A program made the position numbers and the translations under genes. 38,207 bases of DNA from a virus: the IMG/VR virus record IMGVR_UViG_3300049595_002415, positions 1 through 38,207 of that record; one strand, 5' to 3'. Each line of letters starts with the position of its first letter. The stretch's first letter is position 1. Under the pieces are notes generated by a model. The model was given only the letters and a program-made list of their open reading frames with translations. It was not told the DNA's origin and searched no databases. Below are positions 5,838 to 12,985 of the stretch, in pieces.

Positions 5838-5867
5838 TTGACGCATAGGGCGGGAAGGGCCTAGGGT
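5838..5867 (+). promoter_or_regulatory. Internal rightward promoter
   Basis: TTGACG (5838-5843), 18-base spacer, TAGGGT (5862-5867), in the 126-bp gap between the loader and the next gene. The -35 context GCTTGACGC matches that of the leftward early promoter. A T run (5809-5814) just upstream could end the previous unit, although I see no convincing stem. It would drive the small-gene and cytosine methyltransferase segment. Confidence 0.5.
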
Positions 5868-5907
5868 CTGTGTGTCGAGGGCAATCAAGCCCAGATGGAG
5901 AAGACAG

Positions 5908-6111
5908 ATGAACACCGCAAACCTTTTGATCGTCCCGGCTACCAAGCAAGACGAAACCAAACTGACGGTCACTGTGACCGGCCCGAAAACGGCAGACGCT
6001 GCCCGGCTCATCAGAGTTCTGGCGCACATCCTTTCGGACGGCAGCGAATGGGACGACACCATCCCTAACGTCGAACTGATTGTTAAGCGTGAAATCGAAG
6101 CGGAAGCATGA
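5908..6111 (+). CDS. Small hypothetical protein (67 aa)
   Basis: ATG 5908 preceded by GGAGAAG; 67 aa. The sequence alternates hydrophobic and polar residues at the start (LLIVPATKQDETKLTVTVTG), consistent with a small beta-rich fold, and ends in an acidic, helical tail. No family recognised. First gene after the internal promoter; its stop overlaps the next ATG (ATGA). Confidence 0.6.
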   Translation: MNTANLLIVPATKQDETKLTVTVTGPKTADAARLIRVLAHILSDGSEWDDTIPNVELIVKREIEAEA

Positions 6112-6338
6112 CACCTGACACCTACCGCGCTGCCATTGCCGCCCTCAATCTAAGCCAGAGGGCGGCGGCTAGGGTTATCGGCGTAAACGAGCGCACCAGC
6201 CGCACCTATGCCGCTCACGGGGTTCCTGAGAAGCATTCTGCATGGGTCAGGGACAAGCTGGCAGCTTACCAAACATCTCAATGGGCGACGACATTCGCGC
6301 TCATGGCAAAACAGTCAGAACAAGGGGAAGACCAATGA
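6108..6338 (+). CDS. Cro/XRE-like helix-turn-helix protein (76 aa)
   Basis: A 76-aa protein with a helix-turn-helix at about residues 13-37: LNLSQRAAARVIGVNERTSR fits the helix-turn-recognition-helix pattern of XRE/Cro-type domains. It is the only Cro-like candidate regulator in the genome and could act at the inverted repeat in the 1432-1452 control region, though that is inference. There is no second repressor gene beside it, so a classic immunity region is not evident. ATGA overlaps on both sides. Confidence 0.65.
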   Translation: MTPDTYRAAIAALNLSQRAAARVIGVNERTSRTYAAHGVPEKHSAWVRDKLAAYQTSQWATTFALMAKQSEQGEDQ

Positions 6339-6535
6339 TTGACCGTGCTGAACATACCGACCATCGCCGTAACGCCGCTATGATGACCGATCAGGCCTCG
6401 CACCGTGGCTGGGATTTCCGTGACAATCAAATGCCGCCGATTTGGTTCCGTGCCGTGGCCGAGGTCCTGCGCCCGCGTAGCATCATCATCCTGCTGGCCC
6501 TCGCTGGCTGCGTTAGCCTGTGGTGGATGACATGA
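6335..6535 (+). CDS. Small protein with C-terminal membrane segment (66 aa)
   Basis: ATG 6335 overlaps the previous TGA (ATGA), giving 66 aa. The first 45 residues are polar and charged. The C-terminus is one transmembrane segment (SIIILLALAGCVSLWW), so this is a tail-anchored inner-membrane protein with its bulk probably in the cytoplasm. No family recognised. Upstream in-frame codons from 6242 lie inside the HTH gene and are not needed. Confidence 0.55.
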   Translation: MIDRAEHTDHRRNAAMMTDQASHRGWDFRDNQMPPIWFRAVAEVLRPRSIIILLALAGCVSLWWMT

Positions 6536-6759
6536 CCTCGCGCATCAAAAACTGGACGCGCCGCATGGTCTGGAAAGCCGCTTGCTGGCTTGCCGCAACC
6601 CAAGGCGTGAACCTCAACCGGGCGATCTATGTCGGACCCAAGGCCACCGCGCTGAAATGGGACGGCGTGAGTGTCGGTAGCACCGTTTACGGAGCAGAAA
6701 TCGGCCTCCGCTATTCCAAAAACATGACGGTTTCGACCGTCTTCGGAGAAGCATCATGA
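6532..6759 (+). CDS. Small hypothetical protein (75 aa)
   Basis: ATG 6532 (ATGA overlap), 75 aa, basic N-terminus with several tryptophans (KNWTRRMVWKAACWL) followed by a Gly/Thr-rich, probably beta-strand half. No family recognised. The N-terminal helix is amphipathic and might contact membrane, but it is not a clear transmembrane segment. Translationally coupled to both neighbours. Confidence 0.55.
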   Translation: MTSRIKNWTRRMVWKAACWLAATQGVNLNRAIYVGPKATALKWDGVSVGSTVYGAEIGLRYSKNMTVSTVFGEAS

Positions 6760-7109
6760 CCCCCGACGAACTCCCCGCTGATATGGAGGGGCGCACCCCT
6801 GCACCAGAGGGGGAGGCTTGGCGGACTGTTCCGGTTGAGCCGACCGAGGCGATGTTGGTGAATGGCCGCGAGGCCCTGATGCCTCTCGTCCGGTTGGACA
6901 GTTACGGGCCGCTGATAGGCGTCTGGAAGGACATGATCGCAGCAGCCCCTGTCGTTCCGGTAGGGAGAGAGGAGATTGCGCGGATTATTCAAGATAGCGT
7001 TTGGGCAGATGACGCGACCGAGTTCACGAACTTCCTGCACGGCACTGACGACGCCGCCGACGCCATCATCGCAGCCCTTCGCCCTACCGATACAGGGAGG
7101 GTGGGGTGA
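6756..7109 (+). CDS. Hypothetical phage protein (117 aa)
   Basis: A 117-aa protein whose N-terminal WRTVPVEPTEAMLVNGREAL and central VWKDMIAAAP resemble small phage proteins often found near early genes, of unknown function. No catalytic motif, cysteine pair or membrane segment. Its stop overlaps the GTG of the cytosine methyltransferase (GTGA), so the two are probably made together. Confidence 0.55.
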   Translation: MTPDELPADMEGRTPAPEGEAWRTVPVEPTEAMLVNGREALMPLVRLDSYGPLIGVWKDMIAAAPVVPVGREEIARIIQDSVWADDATEFTNFLHGTDDAADAIIAALRPTDTGRVG

Positions 7110-7912
7110 GGGTGCTCGACCTGTTTAGCGGCATCGGCGGCTTTTCCATCGGGCTTGGACGAGCCGGGTTTGAAACCGTCGCCTTCTGCGAAATTGACCC
7201 ATTCTGCCGGCGGGTGCTGGCGAAGCATTGGCAAGGAGTGCCTATCTATGACGACGTGCGCGTTCTCACCGCCGAACGACTGGCGGCAGACGGAGTTGGA
7301 CCTATCGACCTCCTCTGCGGAGGCTTCCCGTGTCAGGACATCAGCACCGCTGGAGAAGGGCGCGGACTGTCCGGGCCACGATCTTCCCTCTGGTGGGAAT
7401 ACCATCGGCTTATCGCAGAAGTCCGGCCCGCATGGGTCGTCATCGAAAATGTCTCCCGCCTTCGCTCTAAGGGATTGGAGCAGGTTCTCGGCGGCCTCGC
7501 TGAGATCGGGTATGATGCGGAGTGGCACTGTGTTCCCGCTTCCGCCGTTGGCGCACCTCACCGTCGGGACAGGGTCTGGGTTCTGGCCTACCCCGCAGAC
7601 AAAATACGACGGTCGCACACACGATGCTTGGTTGAGAGCGAAGGTTCGAGCGGCAGAGAAGCACCGTGCGGGCCTGTATGGAAAGGGCTGCGGAGCGCCG
7701 GGGATGATGGACCTTCGCCGCGCGGTTCGGATGGCCGAGGGCGCGACCACTGGCGAGTTGAACCCCAAATGGCTCGCTTGGTTGATGGGCTTCGACCCGG
7801 CGAAGTTTCCCTAAACGCCGCCCTTGGCAACGCCGTCGTCCCTGAAATCCCAGAACTGATCGGACGCGCCATCATAGCCGCTTCGCAGACCCGACAGGAC
7901 ATTGCAGCATGA
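7106..7912 (+). CDS. dcm: DNA C5-cytosine methyltransferase
   Basis: A 268-aa enzyme that methylates C5 of cytosine. Motif I DLFSGIGGFSIGL is at 5-17, motif IV GGFPCQDIS at 72-80 with catalytic Cys76, motif VI ENV at 114-116, motif VIII GAPHRRDRVW at 149-158 and motif X ALGNAVVPEI at 239-248. The variable region between VIII and X, which sets target specificity, is short (about 80 residues). GTG start coupled to the upstream gene. It probably shields phage DNA from host restriction. A second open frame over 7155-7814 carries its own conserved-looking motifs. Confidence 0.92.
   Translation: MRVLDLFSGIGGFSIGLGRAGFETVAFCEIDPFCRRVLAKHWQGVPIYDDVRVLTAERLAADGVGPIDLLCGGFPCQDISTAGEGRGLSGPRSSLWWEYHRLIAEVRPAWVVIENVSRLRSKGLEQVLGGLAEIGYDAEWHCVPASAVGAPHRRDRVWVLAYPADKIRRSHTRCLVESEGSSGREAPCGPVWKGLRSAGDDGPSPRGSDGRGRDHWRVEPQMARLVDGLRPGEVSLNAALGNAVVPEIPELIGRAIIAASQTRQDIAA
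7155..7814 (+). CDS. Candidate overprinted gene inside the cytosine methyltransferase
   Basis: A 219-codon frame, shifted relative to dcm and lying wholly inside it. From about residue 95 it shows SSSKMSPAFALRDW (95-108), SGMMRSGTVFPLPPL (118-132), TGSGFWPTP (139-147) and LNPKWLAWLMGF (202-213). I recall this order of motifs from proteins found beside or overlapping phage dcm genes. The first 60 residues look like a shadow of dcm, so a real start may be internal. Either it is a second protein from the same DNA or a chance frame kept open by GC bias; the chain of motifs favours the former. Confidence 0.4.
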   Translation: MDEPGLKPSPSAKLTHSAGGCWRSIGKECLSMTTCAFSPPNDWRQTELDLSTSSAEASRVRTSAPLEKGADCPGHDLPSGGNTIGLSQKSGPHGSSSKMSPAFALRDWSRFSAASLRSGMMRSGTVFPLPPLAHLTVGTGSGFWPTPQTKYDGRTHDAWLRAKVRAAEKHRAGLYGKGCGAPGMMDLRRAVRMAEGATTGELNPKWLAWLMGFDPAKFP

Positions 7913-8181
7913 CCACCCCTGACATAGCCGATCTGTGCAAGAGGTTGCGGCGTTTTCCCGGATGGTGCGTGTATGGGCACTCGGAAGCAGCCGACACCCT
8001 TGAACGCCAAGCCGCTGAGATAGAGAGGCTGCGGACGGAGCTGGAGAAGGTCGCCGCGTATTACGGACCCGACCACCGCGTCACGGAGATTGCCCGAGCC
8101 GCCCTTACAGGAGAAGACACAGCCACGCTTGGTCTTTCCGGCGAAACTCAAACCGACGCCCGCACAAGGGGGGACGCATGA
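7909..8181 (+). CDS. Coiled-coil hypothetical protein (90 aa)
   Basis: A 90-aa protein with a heptad-like helix (AADTLERQAAEIERLRTELE) at about residues 27-46, a pattern common in small phage proteins that dimerise through a coiled coil. It has one Cys near each end of the CKRLRRFPGWC segment and a polar tail. No function recognised. ATGA overlaps with both neighbours. Confidence 0.6.
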   Translation: MTTPDIADLCKRLRRFPGWCVYGHSEAADTLERQAAEIERLRTELEKVAAYYGPDHRVTEIARAALTGEDTATLGLSGETQTDARTRGDA

Positions 8182-8375
8182 TGGTTCACTCCGCGCAAGG
8201 GCGCTCCGTCCCCACCGAGGGCCAGCCTATCAGCAACGCCCGCCTTGCGGCAGAACTTCAGGCCATCACCCTGGCTCTCCGCATTGGAGGTTTGGACGGG
8301 CTGCGGTCGGGACGGGTCAGCCTAATTCTGGATCACCGTCGTCAAGGGTGCCAGGATCAGGGCGCAAATCCGTAG
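8178..8375 (+). CDS. Small hypothetical protein (65 aa), last rightward gene
   Basis: ATG 8178 overlaps the previous stop (ATGA); 65 aa with a central helix (NARLAAELQAITLALRIGG) and no recognised family. It is the last rightward gene before the convergent late operon; its 3' end overlaps the opposing candidate ORF at 8317-8508, so at most one of the two overlapped segments may be functional. Confidence 0.45.
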   Translation: MMVHSAQGRSVPTEGQPISNARLAAELQAITLALRIGGLDGLRSGRVSLILDHRRQGCQDQGANP

Positions 8376-8508
8376 CCGAGCGCGGAAAAGGCCTGCCGGT
8401 GTAGGTTGCCCACCTTGCCCGCTTGGCGCTAGCCTTGCGGTTCAGGGCCTTGTTTGCTTCCATAAACAAAGCGCTGGCAAAAGGCTCAAGTGTCACGGCC
8501 TGACCCAT
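8317..8508 (-). CDS. Candidate small protein at the end of the late operon (63 aa)
   Basis: ATG 8508 lies within the last codons of the phosphoesterase gene; 63 aa, basic in the middle (NRKASAKRARW), acidic at the end. No family recognised. It overlaps the end of the opposing gene by 59 nt and contains an AT-rich hairpin (8447-8472) that could be a terminator, which weakens the case. Weak ribosome site. Confidence 0.35.
   Translation of the reverse strand: MGQAVTLEPFASALFMEANKALNRKASAKRARWATYTGRPFPRSATDLRPDPGTLDDGDPELG
8447..8472. terminator. Candidate bidirectional terminator between convergent operons
   Basis: GCCTTGTTT (8447-8455) pairs with AAACAAAGC (8464-8472) with one mismatch around an 8-nt loop. 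It lies where the rightward and leftward transcription units meet. The stem is AT-rich and lacks a following U tract, so this is tentative. Confidence 0.25.
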
Positions 8509-9547
8509 ATTTATGCTCTAACAGGCTCATCTCCTCAAAGCACCATGATCGAACATGACCGCCCCATATCTTTGCCAAACAGACGCCAGAGCGCCAGGTT
8601 CCGCCGCCCTTGTTCGCAAAGCCCTCAATAAAGCCATTAGGCAGGGCTGTGGCGGCTGAATAGACGGTTGGGGTGCGGAATGGCCCGGACTTGTGTTCCG
8701 TGATCTGGGTGGCCCTGTGGTCGTCCCCGTGAATGGTATCGCACATTGCCTTATTGGCGTGTTGCCCTTGGGCTAGGGGCTTGCCGCGTCCATTGAACGG
8801 AATGTGCGTGAACCCCACGCCGTCAATAAACCGATATTCGCCATACATTGACGTTCGCCAGCCCCATTGCAGGAAGGCTTCCTCAACCATGTGCGCGTGG
8901 GAAATGCCGTCTGGGTGAAGGTTGTCGTATCGCCAAGCGCGATGCTCGTGATTACCGAGCGTGATTAGCTTGCGAGGCTTTAGCGTCCCAAGACCGCGCT
9001 GGAACTCTTTTTGCGATGCGTGAAAGCTGGCCAGTTCTTGCTCAAACGTCGGCTTTGAAAAGCCCTCAAACGTCGCCCTATCATTGAACGACGAAAAACA
9101 ATCCATCGTCATCCAGTCGCCAACGGACACAACCCAATCGACGTTATGTTCCGCCGCAAACCGGCCTAGCCAATAGAACCGTTCCTTATTAGGAAGGTGC
9201 GGGCTATCGTGCGCGTCTCCGATAACGCAAACCACGATAGGGTCGCCTTCTGGTATCGGCTCCTTAATATGGTCTTGCGACACCATAGCCGGGGCGCCGG
9301 GCGAGTGATGCTGATACTGGCGTGGCCGGTAAAGCGTGTCATCCGGCTCTAGCCCGTAATGAAGTTTTGCCGCCGCAATCCGCCCGTTCATCGTTCCGCG
9401 TGAGATGCCCCACGCATCAGCGGCAACCGCGACGGCACCTTGGCCCGCCCCACCCATTCCGATGGGTCGGAATCCTTCCCTTAACTTTTCCTCAACGCGC
9501 TCGATTGTCTCAAGCGCAACTTCACGGGAAAGGGAAGGCTGGGCCAT
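8486..9547 (-). CDS. Calcineurin-like metallophosphoesterase with N-terminal HTH-like region
   Basis: A 353-aa protein. Metal-binding motifs of the calcineurin-like phosphoesterase fold are in order: GDAHDS (110-115), VGDW (142-145) and LGNHEHR (197-203). The first 65 residues contain a helix-turn-helix-like stretch (VAADAWGISRGTMNGRIAAA), a fusion seen in some phage enzymes. Substrate is unknown; nucleic acid or nucleotide phosphoesters are plausible. Last large gene of the late operon, following the lysis genes. Confidence 0.85.
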   Translation of the reverse strand: MAQPSLSREVALETIERVEEKLREGFRPIGMGGAGQGAVAVAADAWGISRGTMNGRIAAAKLHYGLEPDDTLYRPRQYQHHSPGAPAMVSQDHIKEPIPEGDPIVVCVIGDAHDSPHLPNKERFYWLGRFAAEHNVDWVVSVGDWMTMDCFSSFNDRATFEGFSKPTFEQELASFHASQKEFQRGLGTLKPRKLITLGNHEHRAWRYDNLHPDGISHAHMVEEAFLQWGWRTSMYGEYRFIDGVGFTHIPFNGRGKPLAQGQHANKAMCDTIHGDDHRATQITEHKSGPFRTPTVYSAATALPNGFIEGFANKGGGTWRSGVCLAKIWGGHVRSWCFEEMSLLEHKYGSGRDT

Positions 9548-9553
9548 GTCAGA

Positions 9554-9853
9554 TCACCAAAAGCGCCAGAACGGGCGGGAAGGGGGTGCCAACGCGCGAG
9601 ACTGTGCGTCGAAGGATTGGACCGCTAAATCCCTCCGACCGTCGCACACGGCCAGCATTAGGCCCCTAGCGTCGTGCGTGACTTCAAGGTCAGCGATGGT
9701 CGGGCTATCGGGCAGGGTCGGCAACTGGCACGGCGTCCGCGCCGCTTCCGGCAGGGTCAGGACTGGCGCAGATTGACGGGGCGACGATGCACAACCTGTT
9801 ATCAACAGCCCGAATACGAGCCACGCGATCAGGGTCAAGGGGCGTTTCAGCAT
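9554..9853 (-). CDS. o-spanin (Rz1-like outer-membrane lipoprotein)
   Basis: A 99-aa lipoprotein. The N-terminal signal peptide ends in a lipobox, LITGC (residues 17-21), with Cys21 as lipidation site; the mature chain is Pro-rich (VLTLPEAARTPCQLPTLPD), typical of Rz1. Its start lies inside the i-spanin gene in another frame and it extends beyond that gene's stop. With Rz it spans the periplasm and fuses inner and outer membrane in the last step of lysis. Confidence 0.85.
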   Translation of the reverse strand: MLKRPLTLIAWLVFGLLITGCASSPRQSAPVLTLPEAARTPCQLPTLPDSPTIADLEVTHDARGLMLAVCDGRRDLAVQSFDAQSRALAPPSRPFWRFW

Positions 9854-10145
9854 CTGATGCTGTCCTCGCTTCTATTTCAGCTTGACGCGAAAGGTCGCGG
9901 ATTACAACCTCTCGCGTGTGAAAGGTTTGTGTCGCCGCTGCTATTTCAGCGTTGCCGACCGCCTCGCGCTCTAACACCGAGACCTCCGTTTCCAGCCGGT
10001 CAATCTTGCGGGCATCAATGCCGAACGGGTCGAACTTGAGGCCGAGAAAGCTAGGACGGGCCAGACCGGCGAGACCAAACAGCACCACCGCAACCGCTGC
10101 AATGACAAGCCAGCCGGTCGGGGTGATGATGCGGAAATAACGCAT
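9705..10145 (-). CDS. i-spanin (Rz-like)
   Basis: A 146-aa inner-membrane spanin. One N-terminal transmembrane segment (GWLVIAAVAVVLFGLAGLA, about 11-29) is followed by a periplasmic helix rich in Glu/Ala/Arg (RKIDRLETEVSVLEREAV) expected to form a coiled coil. The start overlaps the endolysin stop (TAATG). The 3' 149 nt overlap the o-spanin gene in a different frame, a recognised spanin architecture. Confidence 0.85.
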   Translation of the reverse strand: MRYFRIITPTGWLVIAAVAVVLFGLAGLARPSFLGLKFDPFGIDARKIDRLETEVSVLEREAVGNAEIAAATQTFHTREVVIRDLSRQAEIEARTASDAETPLDPDRVARIRAVDNRLCIVAPSICASPDPAGSGADAVPVADPAR

Positions 10146-10570
10146 TAACGATGAAGCTCAAAGTGAGGGCTGTCAGTCTCGCCTTTTTCGCGCGGTTTGC
10201 CGTCACGGTCCCAGTCGGCTCCCCATCTAATAGGAATGCCAAGCTCTTGCGATGCCGCGAACATCGCCTTGCTAACCACATTTAGCTTGGCATGAGACCA
10301 ATCGACTGGGAAAGGAACCAGATCGACAGCGTGTCCGAACCCCGTTTTTGGATTAAGGAAGTGATTGCTATTTAGCGTCCATGTTACTTTAGGGCCAGGC
10401 TTAGTGCGGCCTTGAGCGTAAAGGTCCCTTTGACGCGCTGGCGTCCTAACGCCCTCCAAAACCATAAAATCTTGAGCGGTTAGCTCAATGGCCCGTTGAA
10501 CCACCTTAACCAAATCAGGATGAACGCCTTGCAAGCGGGCGCGGGATTGAGGGCCTAGAACATACGTCAT
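10145..10570 (-). CDS. Endolysin, M15-type L,D- or D,D-peptidase
   Basis: A 141-aa peptidoglycan peptidase of the VanY/M15 group. Zinc ligands are visible: His70 in LNSNHFLN or His80 with Asp83 in GHAVDL, and His136 in DSPHFEL. It lacks a signal peptide, so export needs the holin. I chose ATG 10570 because it overlaps the holin stop (TGATG) behind AAGGGAG; an upstream ATG at 10597 is less well placed. It cleaves the stem peptide of the cell wall. Confidence 0.88.
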   Translation of the reverse strand: MTYVLGPQSRARLQGVHPDLVKVVQRAIELTAQDFMVLEGVRTPARQRDLYAQGRTKPGPKVTWTLNSNHFLNPKTGFGHAVDLVPFPVDWSHAKLNVVSKAMFAASQELGIPIRWGADWDRDGKPREKGETDSPHFELHR

Positions 10571-10806
10571 CACGCCACTCCCTTGAGTTTTTCCCATGAC
10601 TTAAGGCCAAGCACCGCAGCCGCAAACGTCAGCCACACGGCAAGATAACCCTCGTTCATGGGCTTACCGATGGCGTGTCCAATAAACCCGGCATAGGCCG
10701 TGCCACCAACTACAACCCAACCAGCGGTAGGACGCCACAGACGGTCAAACGCCTGCCAAGCCCAGTGCTTGCGGATGGGGTGATCTGGCAGGGGAATGTC
10801 AGTCAC
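10570..10806 (-). CDS. Holin
   Basis: A 78-aa small membrane protein with two hydrophobic segments (TAGWVVVGGTAYAGFIGHAI and YLAVWLTFAAAVLGL) and a charged C-terminus, located immediately before the endolysin. These fit a two-span holin that opens the inner membrane. Start GTG overlaps the upstream stop (GTGA). Confidence 0.75.
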   Translation of the reverse strand: MTDIPLPDHPIRKHWAWQAFDRLWRPTAGWVVVGGTAYAGFIGHAIGKPMNEGYLAVWLTFAAAVLGLKSWEKLKGVA

Positions 10807-11036
10807 GGTCGCTTGTCCTGTTCAATGCGGTCAAGCTGTTCCTTCATAGCCTTGGTTCGTTCGTCCAGCCGGGCCAGCGTTCCGTCAGCCAAGGGACTGG
10901 CAAGACGTTCCAGCGTAGCCACACGCTGATTGATGCCCCCGCCCCAGAAAATGAGCGTAGCGGCTTGAGCGACTAGCGCCACGATTACGCCAATCATGGC
11001 CCAGTTTAGTTTACGAGCGTCCGAATGCAGGGTCAT
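10803..11036 (-). CDS. Single-span membrane protein with coiled coil (lysis-cassette accessory)
   Basis: A 77-aa protein: one transmembrane segment (WAMIGVIVALVAQAATLIF) followed by a Leu-heptad helix (TLARLDERTKAMKEQLDRIE). Such proteins accompany holins in many phages as a second holin, antiholin or pinholin; which role applies is unclear. I chose ATG 11036, two bases after the tailspike stop; a TTG at 11057 is possible but overlaps that gene. Confidence 0.65.
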   Translation of the reverse strand: MTLHSDARKLNWAMIGVIVALVAQAATLIFWGGGINQRVATLERLASPLADGTLARLDERTKAMKEQLDRIEQDKRP

Positions 11037-11038
11037 GA

Positions 11039-12976
11039 TTAAACCAACCAGCGCCAAGTGAAGTCATAAAGCCGTTTCGTGCCGCTGCCGGTCCATGTGT
11101 TGCCAGCCATGTCGCGATATAGCGTAAAGACACCGCCCGTTGACAGTTCAGCCTCGCCCCACGTCGCAGTGCCATTATCCATGACCTTTGCATACAGGCG
11201 GCGGGTGCCGGACGGGCGCATATAAGTTGGAAGCGGAATTGTCGTTCCGAGCGTGAACGCCGTAGAGTTCGACGTGCCACTGAGCAAGGCCGTGCTGCTC
11301 ATAATAGCCCACGGACCCTCGCGTCGGATTGTAATTGCCATATTTGTGGTGCCATCAATGCCCGCCACGCTAAGAAGGAACGAAGCCGGGTATTCGCCCA
11401 GCGCGATGCCGTCTTGAGAAACCCCGGTCGCAATTGCGGGGTCGGCCATAAAGCGGGTGAAATCCACCGCGCTATTCGTCAGGCCCGTGCTGCTGACAAA
11501 AGCTCGCGTCCCGACATAGGTGTTTAGCGCCGCATCAGACCGCAGCAGATTGACCTCAAGGCGCACGGACACTACGTCTGTGCCGGTCGCAGTCAGGCTG
11601 ACATACCGAGGCTGGGTCGTGGATCCGCCCGTGCCGGGGCTTTGCACATTGTCCATGACCGCGCGATAGAACCCGCGAGAACCCGCGTTGATTTCCAAGC
11701 CAACAGCGTAGGGGTTGATGAGTTCAACGTCCATGCCGCAAGCGTGGTCAGTGAACTGGGTTTTTGCCGCGCCGACAGTCCCGACCAGCCCACCAAAGCC
11801 AGTCGCCCGACCGCTGATGAAGCAGTTTTGAGCGCGATTTGAGGCGCTGGCATCGGAAGCACCCGCAATCAGGAAAGCCTCGCCGCGCCGCTCGTTTCCA
11901 TCTGCATAGGTCGAAAACGCAGCCGACGTATTCACCGCGTCAACGTCCCTTGCAAAGCACCGGACAGGGCCGAGCACCGACGAGCGCGTTGTCAGCCAAA
12001 CAGCCCGGCGACTGTCGCGGATGACCGGCGCGATAAAGCCGCAATCCACCCCGCCGTGCGTGTCGAACGGCTGCCAAGAGAAGCCCTTGGCAAAGCCGCC
12101 GAACCAGACGCAACGCTCCGAGTTGGGATAGCGGACGTAATCCGTCGAGCCATCGTTGCCCGACCACGACACGGCAAAGCACTCAAGAGCGCCCCCGCCG
12201 CCCAAGCCGGTCGCATCAAGAAAGATACCGCCGACGCCATAACAGTCGCGCGTTCCCTGCGTAATCATGAACCCGTAGCCGAAGTTCTTGGCGACAGGGT
12301 TGGTGATGACCATGCGCTCGACATAAAGCGGTTGGATGCAGAGGTAGCCGAAGTCCTGAATATCCGGCTCAAGGATTTTGATGTCGGAAATGAACGTCGG
12401 AGCGACCGCCGCGCCGTTGACCGTCCCAGACAGGTAGATGCCGATGGAGGCGGCGTTGTATGTCCCGGACGGGCCGCGCAGCTTGGGCTGGATAAGCGTC
12501 ACATTCGACGCGGTGATCGACAAGAGCGAGATGTTCGCAGCCGTCGAAATGGTTCCACCCTGGAAGTCGATAGTGGAGTTCGCCGGAATGGTCAGGCCGG
12601 TCGCGCAGCGATAGTTCCTACCCGGCCGCAAGGTCAGGACAGCGTTAGCCGCAGCCGCTGCCGTGATTGCGTTCTGCATGGCCGTGGCGTCGTCGGTAGA
12701 GCCGTCGCCAACCGCGCCGTATTGTTCGGGGTAAACGACGCGGCGCACCGCAGTCTGCACGGTCTCAGCCACCGCCCCCGTGCCGGATTGCAGGAGGCCG
12801 ACCAGTGCCGAGCCGCCAGGCGCCGAATAGAACGCCTTGATGTAGTCGGAAAACACCGTCGCAGTCGTGCGCTTGGCGGGACCGGGCGAACGATAAACGG
12901 CCAGCACATCGCTATCCACCACTGGGGCGGTTAGTGCCTGAAGTTCAGGAAAAGTCTTACGGGGCGTATCGACCAT
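11039..12976 (-). CDS. Tailspike with pectate-lyase-type beta-helix
   Basis: A 645-aa receptor-binding protein. After an N-terminal head-binding region (about 1-80) comes YGAVGDGSTDDATAMQ at about 90-105, the hallmark entry of the pectate-lyase-like superfamily, then a long Gly/Asn-rich repeat region consistent with a right-handed beta-helix. Spikes of this class bind, and often depolymerise, surface polysaccharide. The last 100 residues form a separate C-terminal domain. No catalytic residues can be assigned by eye. Confidence 0.85.
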   Translation of the reverse strand: MVDTPRKTFPELQALTAPVVDSDVLAVYRSPGPAKRTTATVFSDYIKAFYSAPGGSALVGLLQSGTGAVAETVQTAVRRVVYPEQYGAVGDGSTDDATAMQNAITAAAAANAVLTLRPGRNYRCATGLTIPANSTIDFQGGTISTAANISLLSITASNVTLIQPKLRGPSGTYNAASIGIYLSGTVNGAAVAPTFISDIKILEPDIQDFGYLCIQPLYVERMVITNPVAKNFGYGFMITQGTRDCYGVGGIFLDATGLGGGGALECFAVSWSGNDGSTDYVRYPNSERCVWFGGFAKGFSWQPFDTHGGVDCGFIAPVIRDSRRAVWLTTRSSVLGPVRCFARDVDAVNTSAAFSTYADGNERRGEAFLIAGASDASASNRAQNCFISGRATGFGGLVGTVGAAKTQFTDHACGMDVELINPYAVGLEINAGSRGFYRAVMDNVQSPGTGGSTTQPRYVSLTATGTDVVSVRLEVNLLRSDAALNTYVGTRAFVSSTGLTNSAVDFTRFMADPAIATGVSQDGIALGEYPASFLLSVAGIDGTTNMAITIRREGPWAIMSSTALLSGTSNSTAFTLGTTIPLPTYMRPSGTRRLYAKVMDNGTATWGEAELSTGGVFTLYRDMAGNTWTGSGTKRLYDFTWRWLV

Positions 12977-12985
12977 TTTAGTTCC

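Noticed and set aside
6989-7768. Minus-strand frame (259 codons) opposite dcm
   Set aside because: Cys/Arg/Ser-rich shadow, no motif, opposite to a well-supported operon.
9799-9807. DnaA-box-like TTATCAACA in the spanin region
   Set aside because: One mismatch in coding sequence far from the origin candidate; expected by chance.
12056-12934. Long plus-strand frame (292 codons) opposite the tailspike
   Set aside because: Arg-rich composition typical of the antisense of a GC-rich gene, with no motif; the minus-strand tailspike has clear family features.
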